Source: Streptomyces lacrimifluminis (GTDB lineage: Bacteria > Actinomycetota > Actinomycetes > Streptomycetales > Streptomycetaceae). Taken from it: DNA of 64,000 bases. Of the stretch, positions 53,138 through 61,688 are shown piece after piece. The stretch covers positions 1 to 64,000 of the forward strand of contig NZ_BMMU01000011.1 of assembly GCF_014646095.1 (NCBI RefSeq), read 5' to 3'. The position numbers were made by a program, and so were the translations under genes. Position 1 is the first letter of the stretch, and each line of letters begins with the position of its first letter. The notes beneath the pieces are model-generated. The model was not told the DNA's origin. It searched no databases and saw only the letters and a list, made by a program, of their open reading frames with translations.

Positions 53138-54490
53138 TCACCACCCCGTCAGCAGCAGGTGGTTGAGGAGCAGGGCCAGAGCGGCCTGTGCGGTGAGCCA
53201 GGCGCGGGGTCGGGTCAGAAACGCGCAGGCCGGGAGCAGCCACAGGGCGAACGGCAGCCAGATGCGCTCCGTCTCCGCCTTGCTCATGCCCGAGAGGTCG
53301 GCGACGAGAAGGGCGAGCAGCGCGGCGAACACGAGGAGGGCGAGCCGTGATCCGGGAGCGTCCGCGGTTGTACGCAGGCGACCGCGGAAGCCCTTGCGTA
53401 CCGGAGCCGCGCCCGCCCGCCGCAGGCCCGCGGCTGTCGCCGGACCCACCACCAGAGCCGTGCACGCGAGGTTCGCCCACACCCAGTATCCGTACGGCCG
53501 GACACCGCCGGCCCCTTGGTAGTAGCGGGTGACGAGCAGGTGGTAGGCCTCCCACCAGTTGAAGCCCGCGAACGTGAACGCGGCCGGGACGACCACGAAT
53601 CCGGCGAGGACGTACGGGAGTGGGCGCAAGCGTCGGGAGCCGAGCAGCACGACACCGCCGGCGATCACCGCGAACAGTGTCAGCCCGTACGAGAGATACG
53701 CGGTGAGGCCGAAGAGGAGCCCGGAGGCCAGCCCTGCCGATCGTGGCCGGTGTCCGGTGACCGCGAGGGCGAGGAAGGCGACGGCCCAGGCGGCCACCGC
53801 CGCGAAGTATCCGTCCGCGGAGGTGCCCATCCACACGGCCGCCGGGACCAGGACCAGGAAGGGTGCGGCCCGGCGGGCGAGAGCCTCCCCGCACAGCGCG
53901 CGCACGGTGACGAGCACCGCCACCGCCGCTGTCGCCCCGACGGTGATGCACCAGACGCCCGCCCAGGCCCCGCCGCCCAGCCCGATCCGGTCGAGGAGGA
54001 CGAACGTGAGGGTGGCCCCGGGAGGATGCCCGGCGACGTGCGCGGGCCAGGCGTCGGGGGAACGGATCAGGATGTGCTGAGTGAAGTCCCGCAGGGCGGC
54101 GGGGATGTCGTGGAAGCGGTTGACGGGTTCGATGACCTGGAGGTACTCGTACTTGGTCGTCAGCCGCAGGGCGATGCCCCGCTGCCACCCGTCGACCAGG
54201 GCGAGCGAGAACGTCCACGCCGTGGCGGTGCCGCAAGCAGTGACCAGCAGCACGCGCCAGGGCAGCCGGGCGGCGAGCAGCGGCCCGTACGCGACGACGG
54301 CGGCGGCCACGACGATCGCGGCGGGGGTGCCGGGGCCGACGTGCGGCTCCCAGTGGCCGTACAGGGGAGGCCAGCTCACGCGTAGGGTTCCGTAGCGGTC
54401 CTGGATGACGGTACCGATCACAGCGGCCGTCGTGACGAGCAGCGCTGCGGCCAGGGCCGCGGACAGGTCGCGGAGATGATCGCGGTTCAC
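53138..54490 (-). CDS. polytopic membrane protein, possible GT-C-type glycosyltransferase
   Basis: This 450-residue protein has about eleven membrane segments and a first extracytoplasmic loop (about residues 30-50 and 125-160) rich in Trp, Asp and His (VSWPPLYGHWEPHVGPG; EPVNRFHDIPAALRDFTQHI). That layout, a long loop after helix 1 with acidic residues, is common in lipid-linked-sugar GT-C transferases, but I see no diagnostic motif. It ends with several closely packed helices. The nearby GT2, DUF2064 and epimerase genes make a glycoconjugate role plausible. Function is inferred only from topology and context. Confidence 0.75.
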   Translation of the reverse strand: MNRDHLRDLSAALAAALLVTTAAVIGTVIQDRYGTLRVSWPPLYGHWEPHVGPGTPAAIVVAAAVVAYGPLLAARLPWRVLLVTACGTATAWTFSLALVDGWQRGIALRLTTKYEYLQVIEPVNRFHDIPAALRDFTQHILIRSPDAWPAHVAGHPPGATLTFVLLDRIGLGGGAWAGVWCITVGATAAVAVLVTVRALCGEALARRAAPFLVLVPAAVWMGTSADGYFAAVAAWAVAFLALAVTGHRPRSAGLASGLLFGLTAYLSYGLTLFAVIAGGVVLLGSRRLRPLPYVLAGFVVVPAAFTFAGFNWWEAYHLLVTRYYQGAGGVRPYGYWVWANLACTALVVGPATAAGLRRAGAAPVRKGFRGRLRTTADAPGSRLALLVFAALLALLVADLSGMSKAETERIWLPFALWLLPACAFLTRPRAWLTAQAALALLLNHLLLTGW

Positions 54491-54603
54491 ACCGGCACGC
54501 TAAGCCGCGGTAGGCCGGACAGGACTCCGGCAAGCCAGGACGTCAGCGTTTCGTCATGAGTCGCAAGCCCTGTTCCCCGCCTGTCCCGGCCTACGGTCGG
54601 AAC

Positions 54604-55836
54604 ATGCGCGCCCCTCTCCTCCCCACCTCCCCCGGTTTCTGGCGCAGTCCGCTGCGCGGCCCCTGGTTCACGTCCGTGCTCGGCGTCGTACTGCTCGGCG
54701 GGATCACGGTGCTCTTCGTGACGGGCCTGGTGTCGTACGCGGCCTACAACCCGGGCCTGTCGCCGGTGAACGAGAAGACCCCGGACAAGGGCCTGCTCGG
54801 CTTCTACCTCTTCGTCTGGCCGACCGACCCGCCCTGGCTGTACCGACTCACCCAGGGCGTACACGTCACCCTCGGCATCGTGCTGATCCCCGTACTGCTG
54901 GCGAAGCTGTGGTCGGTCCTGCCGCGGCTGTTCACCCTGCCGCCCGTACGGTCGCTCGCACACGCGCTGGAGCGGATCTCGCTGCTTCTGCTGGTCGGGG
55001 GCGCGCTGTTCGAGTTCACCACAGGCGTGCTGAACGTCCAGCTGGAGTACCTCTTCCCCGGGTCCTTCTATCCGCTGCACTTCTACGGGGCCTGGGTGTT
55101 CTTCGCGGCGTTCGTGACGCACGCGGTGCTGCGAGTGCCGGCGGCGCTGCGCAATCTGCGCCACCTGCGCGACGAGGACAGCGACCTCGTCTCCCCGGCC
55201 CCCGCCCCGCCCACCTTCTCCCGCCGGGGCGCCCTCGGGTTCGTCGGCGGCGGCTCTCTGCTCCTGCTGGTCACGACGGCGGGCCGGAGCTTCGACGGGC
55301 CACTGCGGCAGACGGCTCTGCTCGCGCCGCACGGCGGCCCCGAACCGGGGTCGGGGCCCGGCGGCTTCCAGATCAACAAGACGGCCGCGTCGCGTGGCAT
55401 CAGCACGACGGAGACGAGTGACGAGGCGTGGCGGCTGGTCATCGAGGGGCCCGGACGGACGGTCCGGCTCAGCCGGGCGGAACTGTTGCGACTCCCGCTG
55501 CACAACGCCGCGTTGCCCATCGCCTGTGTGGAGGGCTGGTCGACCTCCGACCAGTCGTGGCGGGGCGTACGCCTACGGGATCTGGCGGCGCTCGTGGGGT
55601 ACGAGAGCGACGCTCCGCCCGACGTACTGGTGGAGTCGCTCCAGCGGCACGGGGCGTTCCGCCGGGCAGCCCTGCGTGACAACCAGGTGGGCGACCCGCG
55701 TGCGCTGCTGGCTCTCTTCGTCAACGGCGCGCCCCTGACCCCTGACCACGGCTACCCGGCGCGGATCATCGTCCCCGCGGCGCCCGGGGTGCTCAACACC
55801 AAGTGGGTGGCACGGATGACGTTCGGAGACCTGTGA
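54604..55836 (+). CDS. molybdopterin-dependent oxidoreductase with cytochrome-b-like membrane domain
   Basis: The 410-residue protein has five helices in its first 230 residues, with histidines in or beside them (LTQGVHVTLGIVLIP; YPLHFYGAWVFF; FVTHAVLRVP) that could bind haem b. A Mo-cofactor (SUOX/YedY-type) domain follows from about residue 280, with the cysteine ligand of molybdenum in LPIACVEGWSTSDQSW (about residue 305). The domain ends with VLNTKWVARM, as in YedY-like enzymes. It is probably a membrane electron-transfer enzyme acting on an extracytoplasmic substrate. I used the ATG at 54604. The next gene overlaps it by one base (TGATG). Confidence 0.85.
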   Translation: MRAPLLPTSPGFWRSPLRGPWFTSVLGVVLLGGITVLFVTGLVSYAAYNPGLSPVNEKTPDKGLLGFYLFVWPTDPPWLYRLTQGVHVTLGIVLIPVLLAKLWSVLPRLFTLPPVRSLAHALERISLLLLVGGALFEFTTGVLNVQLEYLFPGSFYPLHFYGAWVFFAAFVTHAVLRVPAALRNLRHLRDEDSDLVSPAPAPPTFSRRGALGFVGGGSLLLLVTTAGRSFDGPLRQTALLAPHGGPEPGSGPGGFQINKTAASRGISTTETSDEAWRLVIEGPGRTVRLSRAELLRLPLHNAALPIACVEGWSTSDQSWRGVRLRDLAALVGYESDAPPDVLVESLQRHGAFRRAALRDNQVGDPRALLALFVNGAPLTPDHGYPARIIVPAAPGVLNTKWVARMTFGDL

Positions 55837-56327
55837 TGCGACGATCTGCGATGCGACGCCTTCCGCTGCGCCGGTACATGGGGAGCCCGTTCCCACTCCT
55901 GCTTCTCGCCTGTTCGTTCGCGCTGGCCGGGTACGCGGGGGTGCGGCTGTTCGCGGACGACTGGTTCTCGGTCGCGCTCTGGTTCGTGGGCGCGGCGCTG
56001 GTGCACGACCTGGTGTTGCTGCCGCTGTACGCGGGCGCGGACCGGGTCGTCACGCGGGCGCTGGGCGTGCTCGGCCGCCGGGAGTGGACTGTCTTCGTGC
56101 GCGTCCCGGCGGCGTTCTCCGGCCTTCTGCTGCTGATCTGGTTTCCGCTGATCAGCGGACAGGCGGCGGACCGCTACCGGTCTGCCACCGCCCTGTCCGG
56201 CGACGGGTTCCTGTCCCGCTGGCTGCTGATCACGGCGGTGCTGTTCGGCGGCTCGGCGGTGGCCCTCCTGCTGCGGTCGGCGCGGTTGCGCAGGACGACG
56301 AAGGAGCGGTCGCCGGTCGTCCACTGA
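55836..56327 (+). CDS. small membrane protein coupled to the molybdenum oxidoreductase
   Basis: This 163-residue protein has four hydrophobic segments (FPLLLLACSFALAGYAGVRL; WFSVALWFVGAALVHDLVLL; VRVPAAFSGLLLLIWFPLIS; LLITAVLFGGSAVALLL) and a His in the second (ALVHDL). Its start overlaps the stop of the oxidoreductase gene, so it is probably a partner subunit, such as a quinone- or haem-binding anchor. I do not recognise a named family. Its last 154 bases overlap the 3' end of the methyltransferase gene on the other strand. Confidence 0.75.
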   Translation: MRRSAMRRLPLRRYMGSPFPLLLLACSFALAGYAGVRLFADDWFSVALWFVGAALVHDLVLLPLYAGADRVVTRALGVLGRREWTVFVRVPAAFSGLLLLIWFPLISGQAADRYRSATALSGDGFLSRWLLITAVLFGGSAVALLLRSARLRRTTKERSPVVH

Positions 56328-57025
56328 CCCGCTGGACGCCAGCCCGCCCGGGTCGCGAGCCGGAGCAGGGCCGGGGTGCCGAGACGGGCCCAGGGGAAGG
56401 GTGGGCCGACGGACCCGTGAGCCTCGGCGGGGATGCGGACGACGTGGACGGTGACACGTTCGTCGACCTGGCTGTCCGGGACGGTCTCGGTGATCAAGAG
56501 GCCGCCGTCATTGAGGAGTTGGGACATCCGCCGCAGGAGGGCGCTCGGGTCGCCGCCGATGCCGATGTTGCCGTCGATGAGGAGGACGGTGTCCCAGCGT
56601 CCTTCGGCGGGCAGCGGTTCGAAGACGGAGCGCTGCAGGGCCTGGCCACCGAGCCGCACGGTGCGGGCGACCGCGGCTTCGCTGACGTCGATGCCGAGCG
56701 CGGGCAGGCCCCGGGACGCGAGTTCGGCGACGAGCCGCCCGGGTCCGCATCCCACATCGAGCACCGCCCCCTCGCAGTGCTCCAGGACCTTCATGTCCGC
56801 CGCGTCGGCCCTGGCGCACCAGCGATCCACTTCCAGCGGCAGCAGCCAGCCGTCGGTACGACGGAGGAAGAGCGGCCCGCCACCGGCGGCCAGGGCCTCG
56901 GAGTAGGGGTCGGCAGCCCAAGGGCCCGGGGTGCCGGAGGACGCGACGGACGCGACGGACGCGACGGACGCGGGACGATCCGGGCCGATCGCCCTCGGCG
57001 ACGTGATCTCGTGTGCGGTGCTCAT
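56174..57025 (-). CDS. class I SAM-dependent methyltransferase
   Basis: This 283-residue enzyme has motif I VLDVGCGPGRLVAELASRG (about residue 89), an acidic residue after the second strand (ALGIDVSEAAVA) and LLITETVPDSQVDE further on. It is the last gene of a coupled GT2-DUF2064-methyltransferase run (four-base overlap with the preceding gene). Residues 21-29 come from a nine-base tandem repeat (about 56939-56974, SVASVASVAS). The final 40 or so residues after SFVVLRNRA look like random read-through into the opposite gene. The acceptor is unknown. Confidence 0.85.
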   Translation of the reverse strand: MSTAHEITSPRAIGPDRPASVASVASVASSGTPGPWAADPYSEALAAGGGPLFLRRTDGWLLPLEVDRWCARADAADMKVLEHCEGAVLDVGCGPGRLVAELASRGLPALGIDVSEAAVARTVRLGGQALQRSVFEPLPAEGRWDTVLLIDGNIGIGGDPSALLRRMSQLLNDGGLLITETVPDSQVDERVTVHVVRIPAEAHGSVGPPFPWARLGTPALLRLATRAGWRPAGQWTTGDRSFVVLRNRADRSRRATAEPPNSTAVISSQRDRNPSPDRAVADR

Positions 57026-57639
57026 CGACCGGCGACCGCTCCGAGACGCCCCAGCTCAACGGCGAACCGGATTTCCGGGGCCGATGCGGCGACCGCCGCC
57101 GCGTCACGGGCGGTGTCCACGTCCCGGAGGCACGGCAGCTCACGTACGCGCAAGCCCGCCTCGACCAGTCGCCCTCGCTGCACGGCGCCCGTCGTGGGCG
57201 TCGACATCGGCACACCGCGCAGCAGTTCGGGGTCCGGTTGGGCGAGACCCAGCGCCCAGAAACCGCCGTCCACGGCCGGGCCGAAATACGCGTCGCAGTC
57301 GGCGAAGTCCACGGTGAGCAGCGCGGGCGTCACCTGTGGGGTGTCCATGCCGATGAGCAGCGCGGGTCCGTCGCAGCCGGCGAACGCGGCGGCCAGCCGC
57401 TCGTCGAGACCTCCGGCGCACTGCGGGACGACGTCGAAGCCGGGCGGCAGCCAGGGACCCGGAGCGCCGTCGAGCACCAGCACACGACGCCGGGCGGGGG
57501 TGGCCGCCACGGCCCGCAGAGTGTCCACGAGTGCCGCCTCGGCGAGCGCCGCCGCTTCCCGGGGCGTGAACGGCGGGGTGAGCCGGGTCTTGACCCGGCC
57601 CGGCCGCGGTTCCTTGGCGATGACGAGAAGTGTGGTCAC
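57022..57639 (-). CDS. DUF2064 / TIGR04282-like glycosyltransferase-nucleotidyltransferase fold protein
   Basis: This 205-residue protein has the MobA/GT-A-like Rossmann start LLVIAKEPRPGRVKTRLTPP and the acidic motif LLIGMDTPQVTPALL (about residue 95), then AYFGPAVDGGFWALGL. The family is named for arsenosugar clusters (TIGR04282) but also occurs with general GT2 genes. No arsM or radical-SAM arsenic gene is present, so an arsenosugar role is not indicated. It overlaps its neighbours by four bases on both sides, so the three genes form one translational unit. Confidence 0.85.
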   Translation of the reverse strand: MTTLLVIAKEPRPGRVKTRLTPPFTPREAAALAEAALVDTLRAVAATPARRRVLVLDGAPGPWLPPGFDVVPQCAGGLDERLAAAFAGCDGPALLIGMDTPQVTPALLTVDFADCDAYFGPAVDGGFWALGLAQPDPELLRGVPMSTPTTGAVQRGRLVEAGLRVRELPCLRDVDTARDAAAVAASAPEIRFAVELGRLGAVAGR

Positions 57640-58412
57640 TGAGCGGTTCCTCCTGGATGTACGGAGTGCGAGCCGGCGGCAGTCCCGTCCCGGGGCGCCG
57701 GTGGTTCGGACAGGACCCGGCCCATGTCCCGTACCGCCTGCCAGGTCCCGCGCCAGGTGCCGGTGACCTTGGAGGCACCGGTGCGCGGCAGGTACGGCAC
57801 GTCGTGCTCGACGACACGCCAGCCGGAGTCGGCGGCCCGGACGACCATCTGCAACGGGTAGCCGCTGCGGCGGTCCGTGAGCGCGAGGTCGAGCAGTTGT
57901 TCGCGGCGGCCGGCGCGAAGCGGGCCGAGGTCGTGCAGGCGCAGCCCTGTGCGACGACGCAGCATCCGCGCCAGCACGAGGTTGCCCATCCGGGCGTGCG
58001 CGGGCCAGGCACCTCGGCCCTGCGGGCGGCGCCGCCCGAGCACGAGGTCTGCCGCACCCTCATGTACCTCGCGTACGAAGGGCTCGAGCAGAGAGGGGTC
58101 GAGTGAGGCGTCGCAGTCGCAGAAGCACACGATGTCCGCGGTGGCCGCGGTCAGCCCGGCATGGCAGGCGGCGCCGAAGCCGCGGCGGGTCTCGCGCACG
58201 ACGGTCGCACCGAGGGCACGGGCCAGCTCAGGCGAGCCGTCCGTGGATCCGTTGTCCACCACCAGCGCGCGCCAGGTGGGAGGGATGCGCGCGAGCACCC
58301 AGGGCAGGGCCTCGGCCTCGTTCAGGCAGGGGAGGACGACGTCGACAGGCGCCGCGACCGTCGCCGCCCCCTGTTCTGACGCTGGTTTTGATTCTGATTC
58401 AGGAGAGGTCAT
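57636..58412 (-). CDS. family 2 glycosyltransferase
   Basis: This 258-residue GT-A enzyme has the nucleotide-sugar motif VVLPCLNEAEALPWVL and VVDNGSTDGS (about residues 24-55). The metal-binding DxD is in IVCFCDCDASLDPSLL (about 112), and a DPM1-like C-terminal region contains SGYPLQMVVRAADSGWRV. It probably moves a sugar to a polyprenyl phosphate or other acceptor at the membrane face. AAGGTGGA precedes the ATG at 58412. It is the first gene of the run with DUF2064 and the methyltransferase. Confidence 0.9.
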   Translation of the reverse strand: MTSPESESKPASEQGAATVAAPVDVVLPCLNEAEALPWVLARIPPTWRALVVDNGSTDGSPELARALGATVVRETRRGFGAACHAGLTAATADIVCFCDCDASLDPSLLEPFVREVHEGAADLVLGRRRPQGRGAWPAHARMGNLVLARMLRRRTGLRLHDLGPLRAGRREQLLDLALTDRRSGYPLQMVVRAADSGWRVVEHDVPYLPRTGASKVTGTWRGTWQAVRDMGRVLSEPPAPRDGTAAGSHSVHPGGTAQ

Positions 58413-58514
58413 CACGGCTTCCACCTTACGAAGACAAAAGGGAGATAGCGGACTCACGCTCCTTACGGAACGCGGACGTCGGGGCGGAGCCGGGGCACAC
58501 GAGTGGGCCGAGAG

Positions 58515-59510
58515 CTACTCCCCACGCAGATTTGCACTCGCGAATTCCCGCATGCCCTCCGCGAACCCGACCTCGGCCTTCCAGCCCAGCTCGGCCCGCA
58601 GGCGGGACGAGTCCGCCGTGATGTGGCGTACGTCCCCCAGGCGGTACTCCCCGGTCACCACGGGCTCGGGCCCGCCGTACGCGGAGGCCAGCGCCTGGGC
58701 CATCTCCCCCACCGTGTGGGGCTCCCCACTGCCGGTGTTGTACGCGACCAGCGCCCCGGTCCGGGCCTCGGCCTCCAGCGCCGCCACGTTGGCCGTGGCC
58801 ACGTCCCGCACATGTACGAAGTCCCGCCGCTGGCCACCGTCCTCGAAGACGCGCGGAGCCTCGCCCCGGGCGAGCGCGGACCGGAAGAAGGACGCGACCC
58901 CCGCGTACGGGGTGTCGCGCGGCATGCCCGGCCCGTACACGTTGTGGTAGCGCAGCGAAACCGCGGAGCCGCCCGTCGACCGGGCCCACGCCGCCGCCAG
59001 ATGCTCCTGGGCCAGCTTGGTCGTCGCGTACACGTTGCGGGGGTCGGCCGGGGCGTCCTCACCGACCATTCCCGGTGTCAGACCTTCCTCGCACCACGGG
59101 CACCGGGGTTCGAACCGCCCCGCGTCCAGATCGGCCACGGTCCGGGGGCCGGGCCGTACCGCCCCGTGCGACTCGCAGGTGTACGAGCCCTCGCCGTACA
59201 CGACCATCGACCCGGCCAGCACGAGGTGGCGTACCCCCGCGTCGGCCATGGCGGAGAGCAGCACGGCCGTACCGAGGTCGTTGTGCGACACGTACTCGGC
59301 CGCGTCACCGAAGTTCTTGCCGAGTCCCACCATCGCGGCCTGATGACAGACCGCGTCCACACCCGGCAGTACGGCGGCGACCGACACGGCGTCGCGCACG
59401 TCCGCGCCGTCACGCAGGTCGAACACGACCGCCTCGTGCCCCCGCGCGGTCAGTACCTCGACGACATGACTCCCGATGAACCCGGCTCCGCCGGTGACCA
59501 GTACTCGCAT
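58515..59510 (-). CDS. NAD-dependent epimerase/dehydratase
   Basis: This 331-residue extended SDR enzyme has the cofactor motif VLVTGGAGFIGSHVVEV (residues 3-19). The catalytic tyrosine and lysine are in NVYATTKLAQEH (about 165), and YHNVYGPGMPRDTPYAG follows. It probably converts a nucleotide sugar (UDP-glucose-4-epimerase type), supplying the glycosyltransferase gene 102 bases downstream on the same strand. It also has a CESHG-CPWC insertion region (about 125-145) that is unusual for the simplest epimerases and could bind zinc. Confidence 0.92.
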   Translation of the reverse strand: MRVLVTGGAGFIGSHVVEVLTARGHEAVVFDLRDGADVRDAVSVAAVLPGVDAVCHQAAMVGLGKNFGDAAEYVSHNDLGTAVLLSAMADAGVRHLVLAGSMVVYGEGSYTCESHGAVRPGPRTVADLDAGRFEPRCPWCEEGLTPGMVGEDAPADPRNVYATTKLAQEHLAAAWARSTGGSAVSLRYHNVYGPGMPRDTPYAGVASFFRSALARGEAPRVFEDGGQRRDFVHVRDVATANVAALEAEARTGALVAYNTGSGEPHTVGEMAQALASAYGGPEPVVTGEYRLGDVRHITADSSRLRAELGWKAEVGFAEGMREFASANLRGE

Positions 59511-59862
59511 GACCGGAACGCTAGGAGCAGGGACGCACCGTACGGCAGCCCCACGCCCATGTCGTCACAGCTCCGTAAGACCTCGGCAGATTCGACAGCC
59601 CCGTCACCTCGCGCAACGGAAGCGGCACACCGCCGAACCGCTGTGCAGGAGACGTGCTCTTCTCCCGGGTCATGGTCCGGAGAGTGGCGACCGCTCGCCG
59701 TAGCACCGACGCACGCGCGTGACCTGCCCTTGTCCGTGCTGGCCGAAGGAAGTGGCCGTTCGGAGCGCCGGGGCGGGGAACCGGGTCGGCTGCCCAGGGC
59801 GGAGTCCCGGGGATCACGGCTCGTTCCCGCCCCTGGCGCCGTGCCGCGGCTTACCTGACGGG
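59511..59862. other. gene-free interval before the sulfur operon
   Basis: About 350 bases upstream of the rhodanese promoter carry no frame with family resemblance on either strand. The epimerase promoter should lie at its left end. I see no tRNA or strong hairpin. Confidence 0.55.
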
Positions 59863-59884
59863 CAAATACCCCCAGGGGTATTTG
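59863..59884. promoter_or_regulatory. CsoR/CstR-type operator 1
   Basis: AAATACCCCCAGGGGTATTT is a near-perfect palindrome with the C-tract/G-tract halves typical of CsoR-family operators. It overlaps the -35 box of the promoter at 59882, so a bound repressor would block RNA polymerase. Confidence 0.85.
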
Positions 59885-59911
59885 ACGGCCCCTCCCCGAT
59901 CGCCGTACTCT
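59882..59911 (+). promoter_or_regulatory. promoter of the rhodanese gene
   Basis: TTGACG and TACTCT are separated by 18 bases, a good housekeeping-sigma promoter. Transcription should start near 59918, between the two operators, about 35 bases before the GTG at 59954. Confidence 0.6.
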
Positions 59912-59921
59912 CGGCACCAAG

Positions 59922-59939
59922 ACACCCCCGGGGGTATTT
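59922..59939. promoter_or_regulatory. CsoR/CstR-type operator 2
   Basis: ACACCCCCGGGGGTATTT repeats the CsoR-type palindrome just downstream of the predicted transcription start and ends next to the GAGGAGG ribosome site. Confidence 0.75.
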
Positions 59940-59953
59940 GAGGAGGCAATCAA

Positions 59954-60280
59954 GTGGCTCGCGAAACAACCCAGGAGGCGTTCACCACGGCCTCAGCCGA
60001 CGGTGGGTTCGTGATCGACGCATGGGAGCCGGACGAGTACGCGTCCGGGCATGTACCGGGCGCGCGGCTGATGCCGCTGCACTCCGTGTCGGCCCGATGC
60101 GGTGAACTGCCCACGGACAGGCCGGTGTTCGTGATCTGCGCCAGCGGAAACCGCAGCAGGACCGCCGCCGGCCGGATGAACTCCCGCGGCATCGACGCGT
60201 ACTCCGTGTCCGGCGGCACCGGCGCCTGGGCCCGCGCGGGGGACCCGATCGAAGCCGGACACCACGAGCACGCGGCCTGA
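59954..60280 (+). CDS. single-domain rhodanese sulfurtransferase
   Basis: This 108-residue rhodanese has the active-site loop VICASGNRSRTAA, with the persulfide-carrying cysteine at about residue 63. It starts at a GTG with GAGGAGG upstream. It has no partner domain and no signal peptide. Expressed from the CsoR-type promoter, it probably takes sulfane sulfur from the products of the downstream flavoprotein and persulfide dioxygenase. The flavoprotein gene follows after 98 bases with no terminator visible. Confidence 0.93.
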   Translation: MARETTQEAFTTASADGGFVIDAWEPDEYASGHVPGARLMPLHSVSARCGELPTDRPVFVICASGNRSRTAAGRMNSRGIDAYSVSGGTGAWARAGDPIEAGHHEHAA

Positions 60281-60378
60281 GCGACCCAGCCACAGTCTCG
60301 GCGTGGCCACCGACCACAGGCCCCACCCGCTGAAGTCCACCGCGAGCCACACCCCGGCAGCCAGGAAGGAGCACCGCC

Positions 60379-61608
60379 TTGGCCACCATCCCCTCGCCCT
60401 CCGACGCACCCATCGCCGGCCGACACCGCGTCGCCGTCGTCGGCGGCGGCAGCGCCGGCATCAGTGTCGCCGCCCGTCTGCGCCGCGCGGGCGTCACCGG
60501 CATCACCCTGATCGAACCGTCCGACACCCACTGGTACCAGCCACTGTGGACCCTGGTCGGCGGCGGCCAGGCACCCCTGCGCACGACCCACCGCCCCGAG
60601 GGGGCCGTCATCCCCGACGGGGTGCGGTGGATCCGCCGCCGCGCCCTGGCCGTCGACCCCGAGGCCCGCACGGTGACCCTGTCCGGCGGCGCCGAACTCA
60701 CCTACGAGCACCTGGTCATGGCACCCGGTCTCCAGCTCGACTGGGACGGTGTGCCGGGCCTGGCCGAGGCCGTCGGCCACGACCGGGTGAGCAGCAACTA
60801 CGCGCCCGAGTACGCCCCGCGCACCTGGGACCTGATCAAGGGGATGCGCTCCGGCACGGCCGTCTTCACCCATCCGGCGACCCCGCTGAAGTGCGGCGGC
60901 GCTCCGCAGAAGATCGCCTACCTGGCCGCCGACCACTGGCGCAGGCGGAAGGTCCTAGACGCCATCCGCGTCATCCTGGTGCTCCCCGACCCGGCGATGT
61001 TCAAGGTGCCCGCCTGGTCACAGGTCCTGGAGAAGGTGGCCGCCCGGTACGGCATCGAGGTACGACTGCGCTCGGAGATGACCGCCGTGGACGGCGGCGC
61101 CCGCGAGATCACCATCGCCGACCACACGAAGGGCACCACGGAGACCATCGGGTACGACCTCCTGCACGCCGTCCCGCCGCAGAGCGCGCCCGACTGGATC
61201 AAGGCGGGTCCGCTCGCCGATCGGGAAAGCCCCCAGGGGTTCGTCGCCGCCGACAGGCACACCCTCCAGCACCCGACGTACGGCGACGTCCTCGCACTCG
61301 GCGATGTGGCGAACCTGCCCACCTCGAAAACCGGTGCGGCCGTGCGCAAGCAGGCACCGGTCGTGGCCGGCAACCTGCTCGACGTCATGAGCGGCCGTTC
61401 ACCGTCGCACCGGTACGACGGCTACACGTCCTGCCCGCTGGTGACCGCCCGCGACCGGATGCTGCTCGCCGAGTTCGACTACGACCTCGACCCCACGCCC
61501 TCGTTCCCGCTGCTCGACCCCTTCAAGGAGCGGCGCACGATGTGGCTGTTCAAGCGGTACGGGCTGCCGCCGCTGTACTGGCACGGCATGCTCACCGGCC
61601 GCCTCTGA
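60379..61608 (+). CDS. sulfide:quinone oxidoreductase-like flavoprotein
   Basis: This 409-residue FAD protein has the N-terminal fold VAVVGGGSAGISVAARL (about residue 18) and the SQR-type contact SDTHWYQPLWTLVGGGQ. One redox-cysteine candidate is in THPATPLKCGGAPQKIAYLA (about 172), another in YTSCPLVTARDR (about 353). The second FAD motif is VLALGDVANLPTSKTGAAVR. SQRs oxidise sulfide and pass electrons to quinone, giving persulfide. The start is a TTG, supported by AAGGAG. A strong hairpin follows, so the next gene has its own CsoR-type control. Confidence 0.9.
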   Translation: MATIPSPSDAPIAGRHRVAVVGGGSAGISVAARLRRAGVTGITLIEPSDTHWYQPLWTLVGGGQAPLRTTHRPEGAVIPDGVRWIRRRALAVDPEARTVTLSGGAELTYEHLVMAPGLQLDWDGVPGLAEAVGHDRVSSNYAPEYAPRTWDLIKGMRSGTAVFTHPATPLKCGGAPQKIAYLAADHWRRRKVLDAIRVILVLPDPAMFKVPAWSQVLEKVAARYGIEVRLRSEMTAVDGGAREITIADHTKGTTETIGYDLLHAVPPQSAPDWIKAGPLADRESPQGFVAADRHTLQHPTYGDVLALGDVANLPTSKTGAAVRKQAPVVAGNLLDVMSGRSPSHRYDGYTSCPLVTARDRMLLAEFDYDLDPTPSFPLLDPFKERRTMWLFKRYGLPPLYWHGMLTGRL

Positions 61609-61610
61609 CC

Positions 61611-61644
61611 GGTCGGCCCGGGCATCCCCCGACCCGGGCCGACC
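61611..61644 (+). terminator. hairpin after the SQR-like gene
   Basis: GGTCGGCCCGGG pairs perfectly with CCCGGGCCGACC over a 10-base loop, directly after the stop codon. It separates the rhodanese-SQR transcript from the dioxygenase transcript. Confidence 0.75.
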
Positions 61645-61688
61645 ACCCCACCCCACCCCTCGGACCGGGGTGGACCAGACCCTCCTGC

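Noticed and set aside
57022..57639. Arsenosugar biosynthesis based on the TIGR04282-like gene
   Set aside because: No ArsM, ArsS or other arsenic gene is nearby, and the family also occurs in general glycosylation loci.
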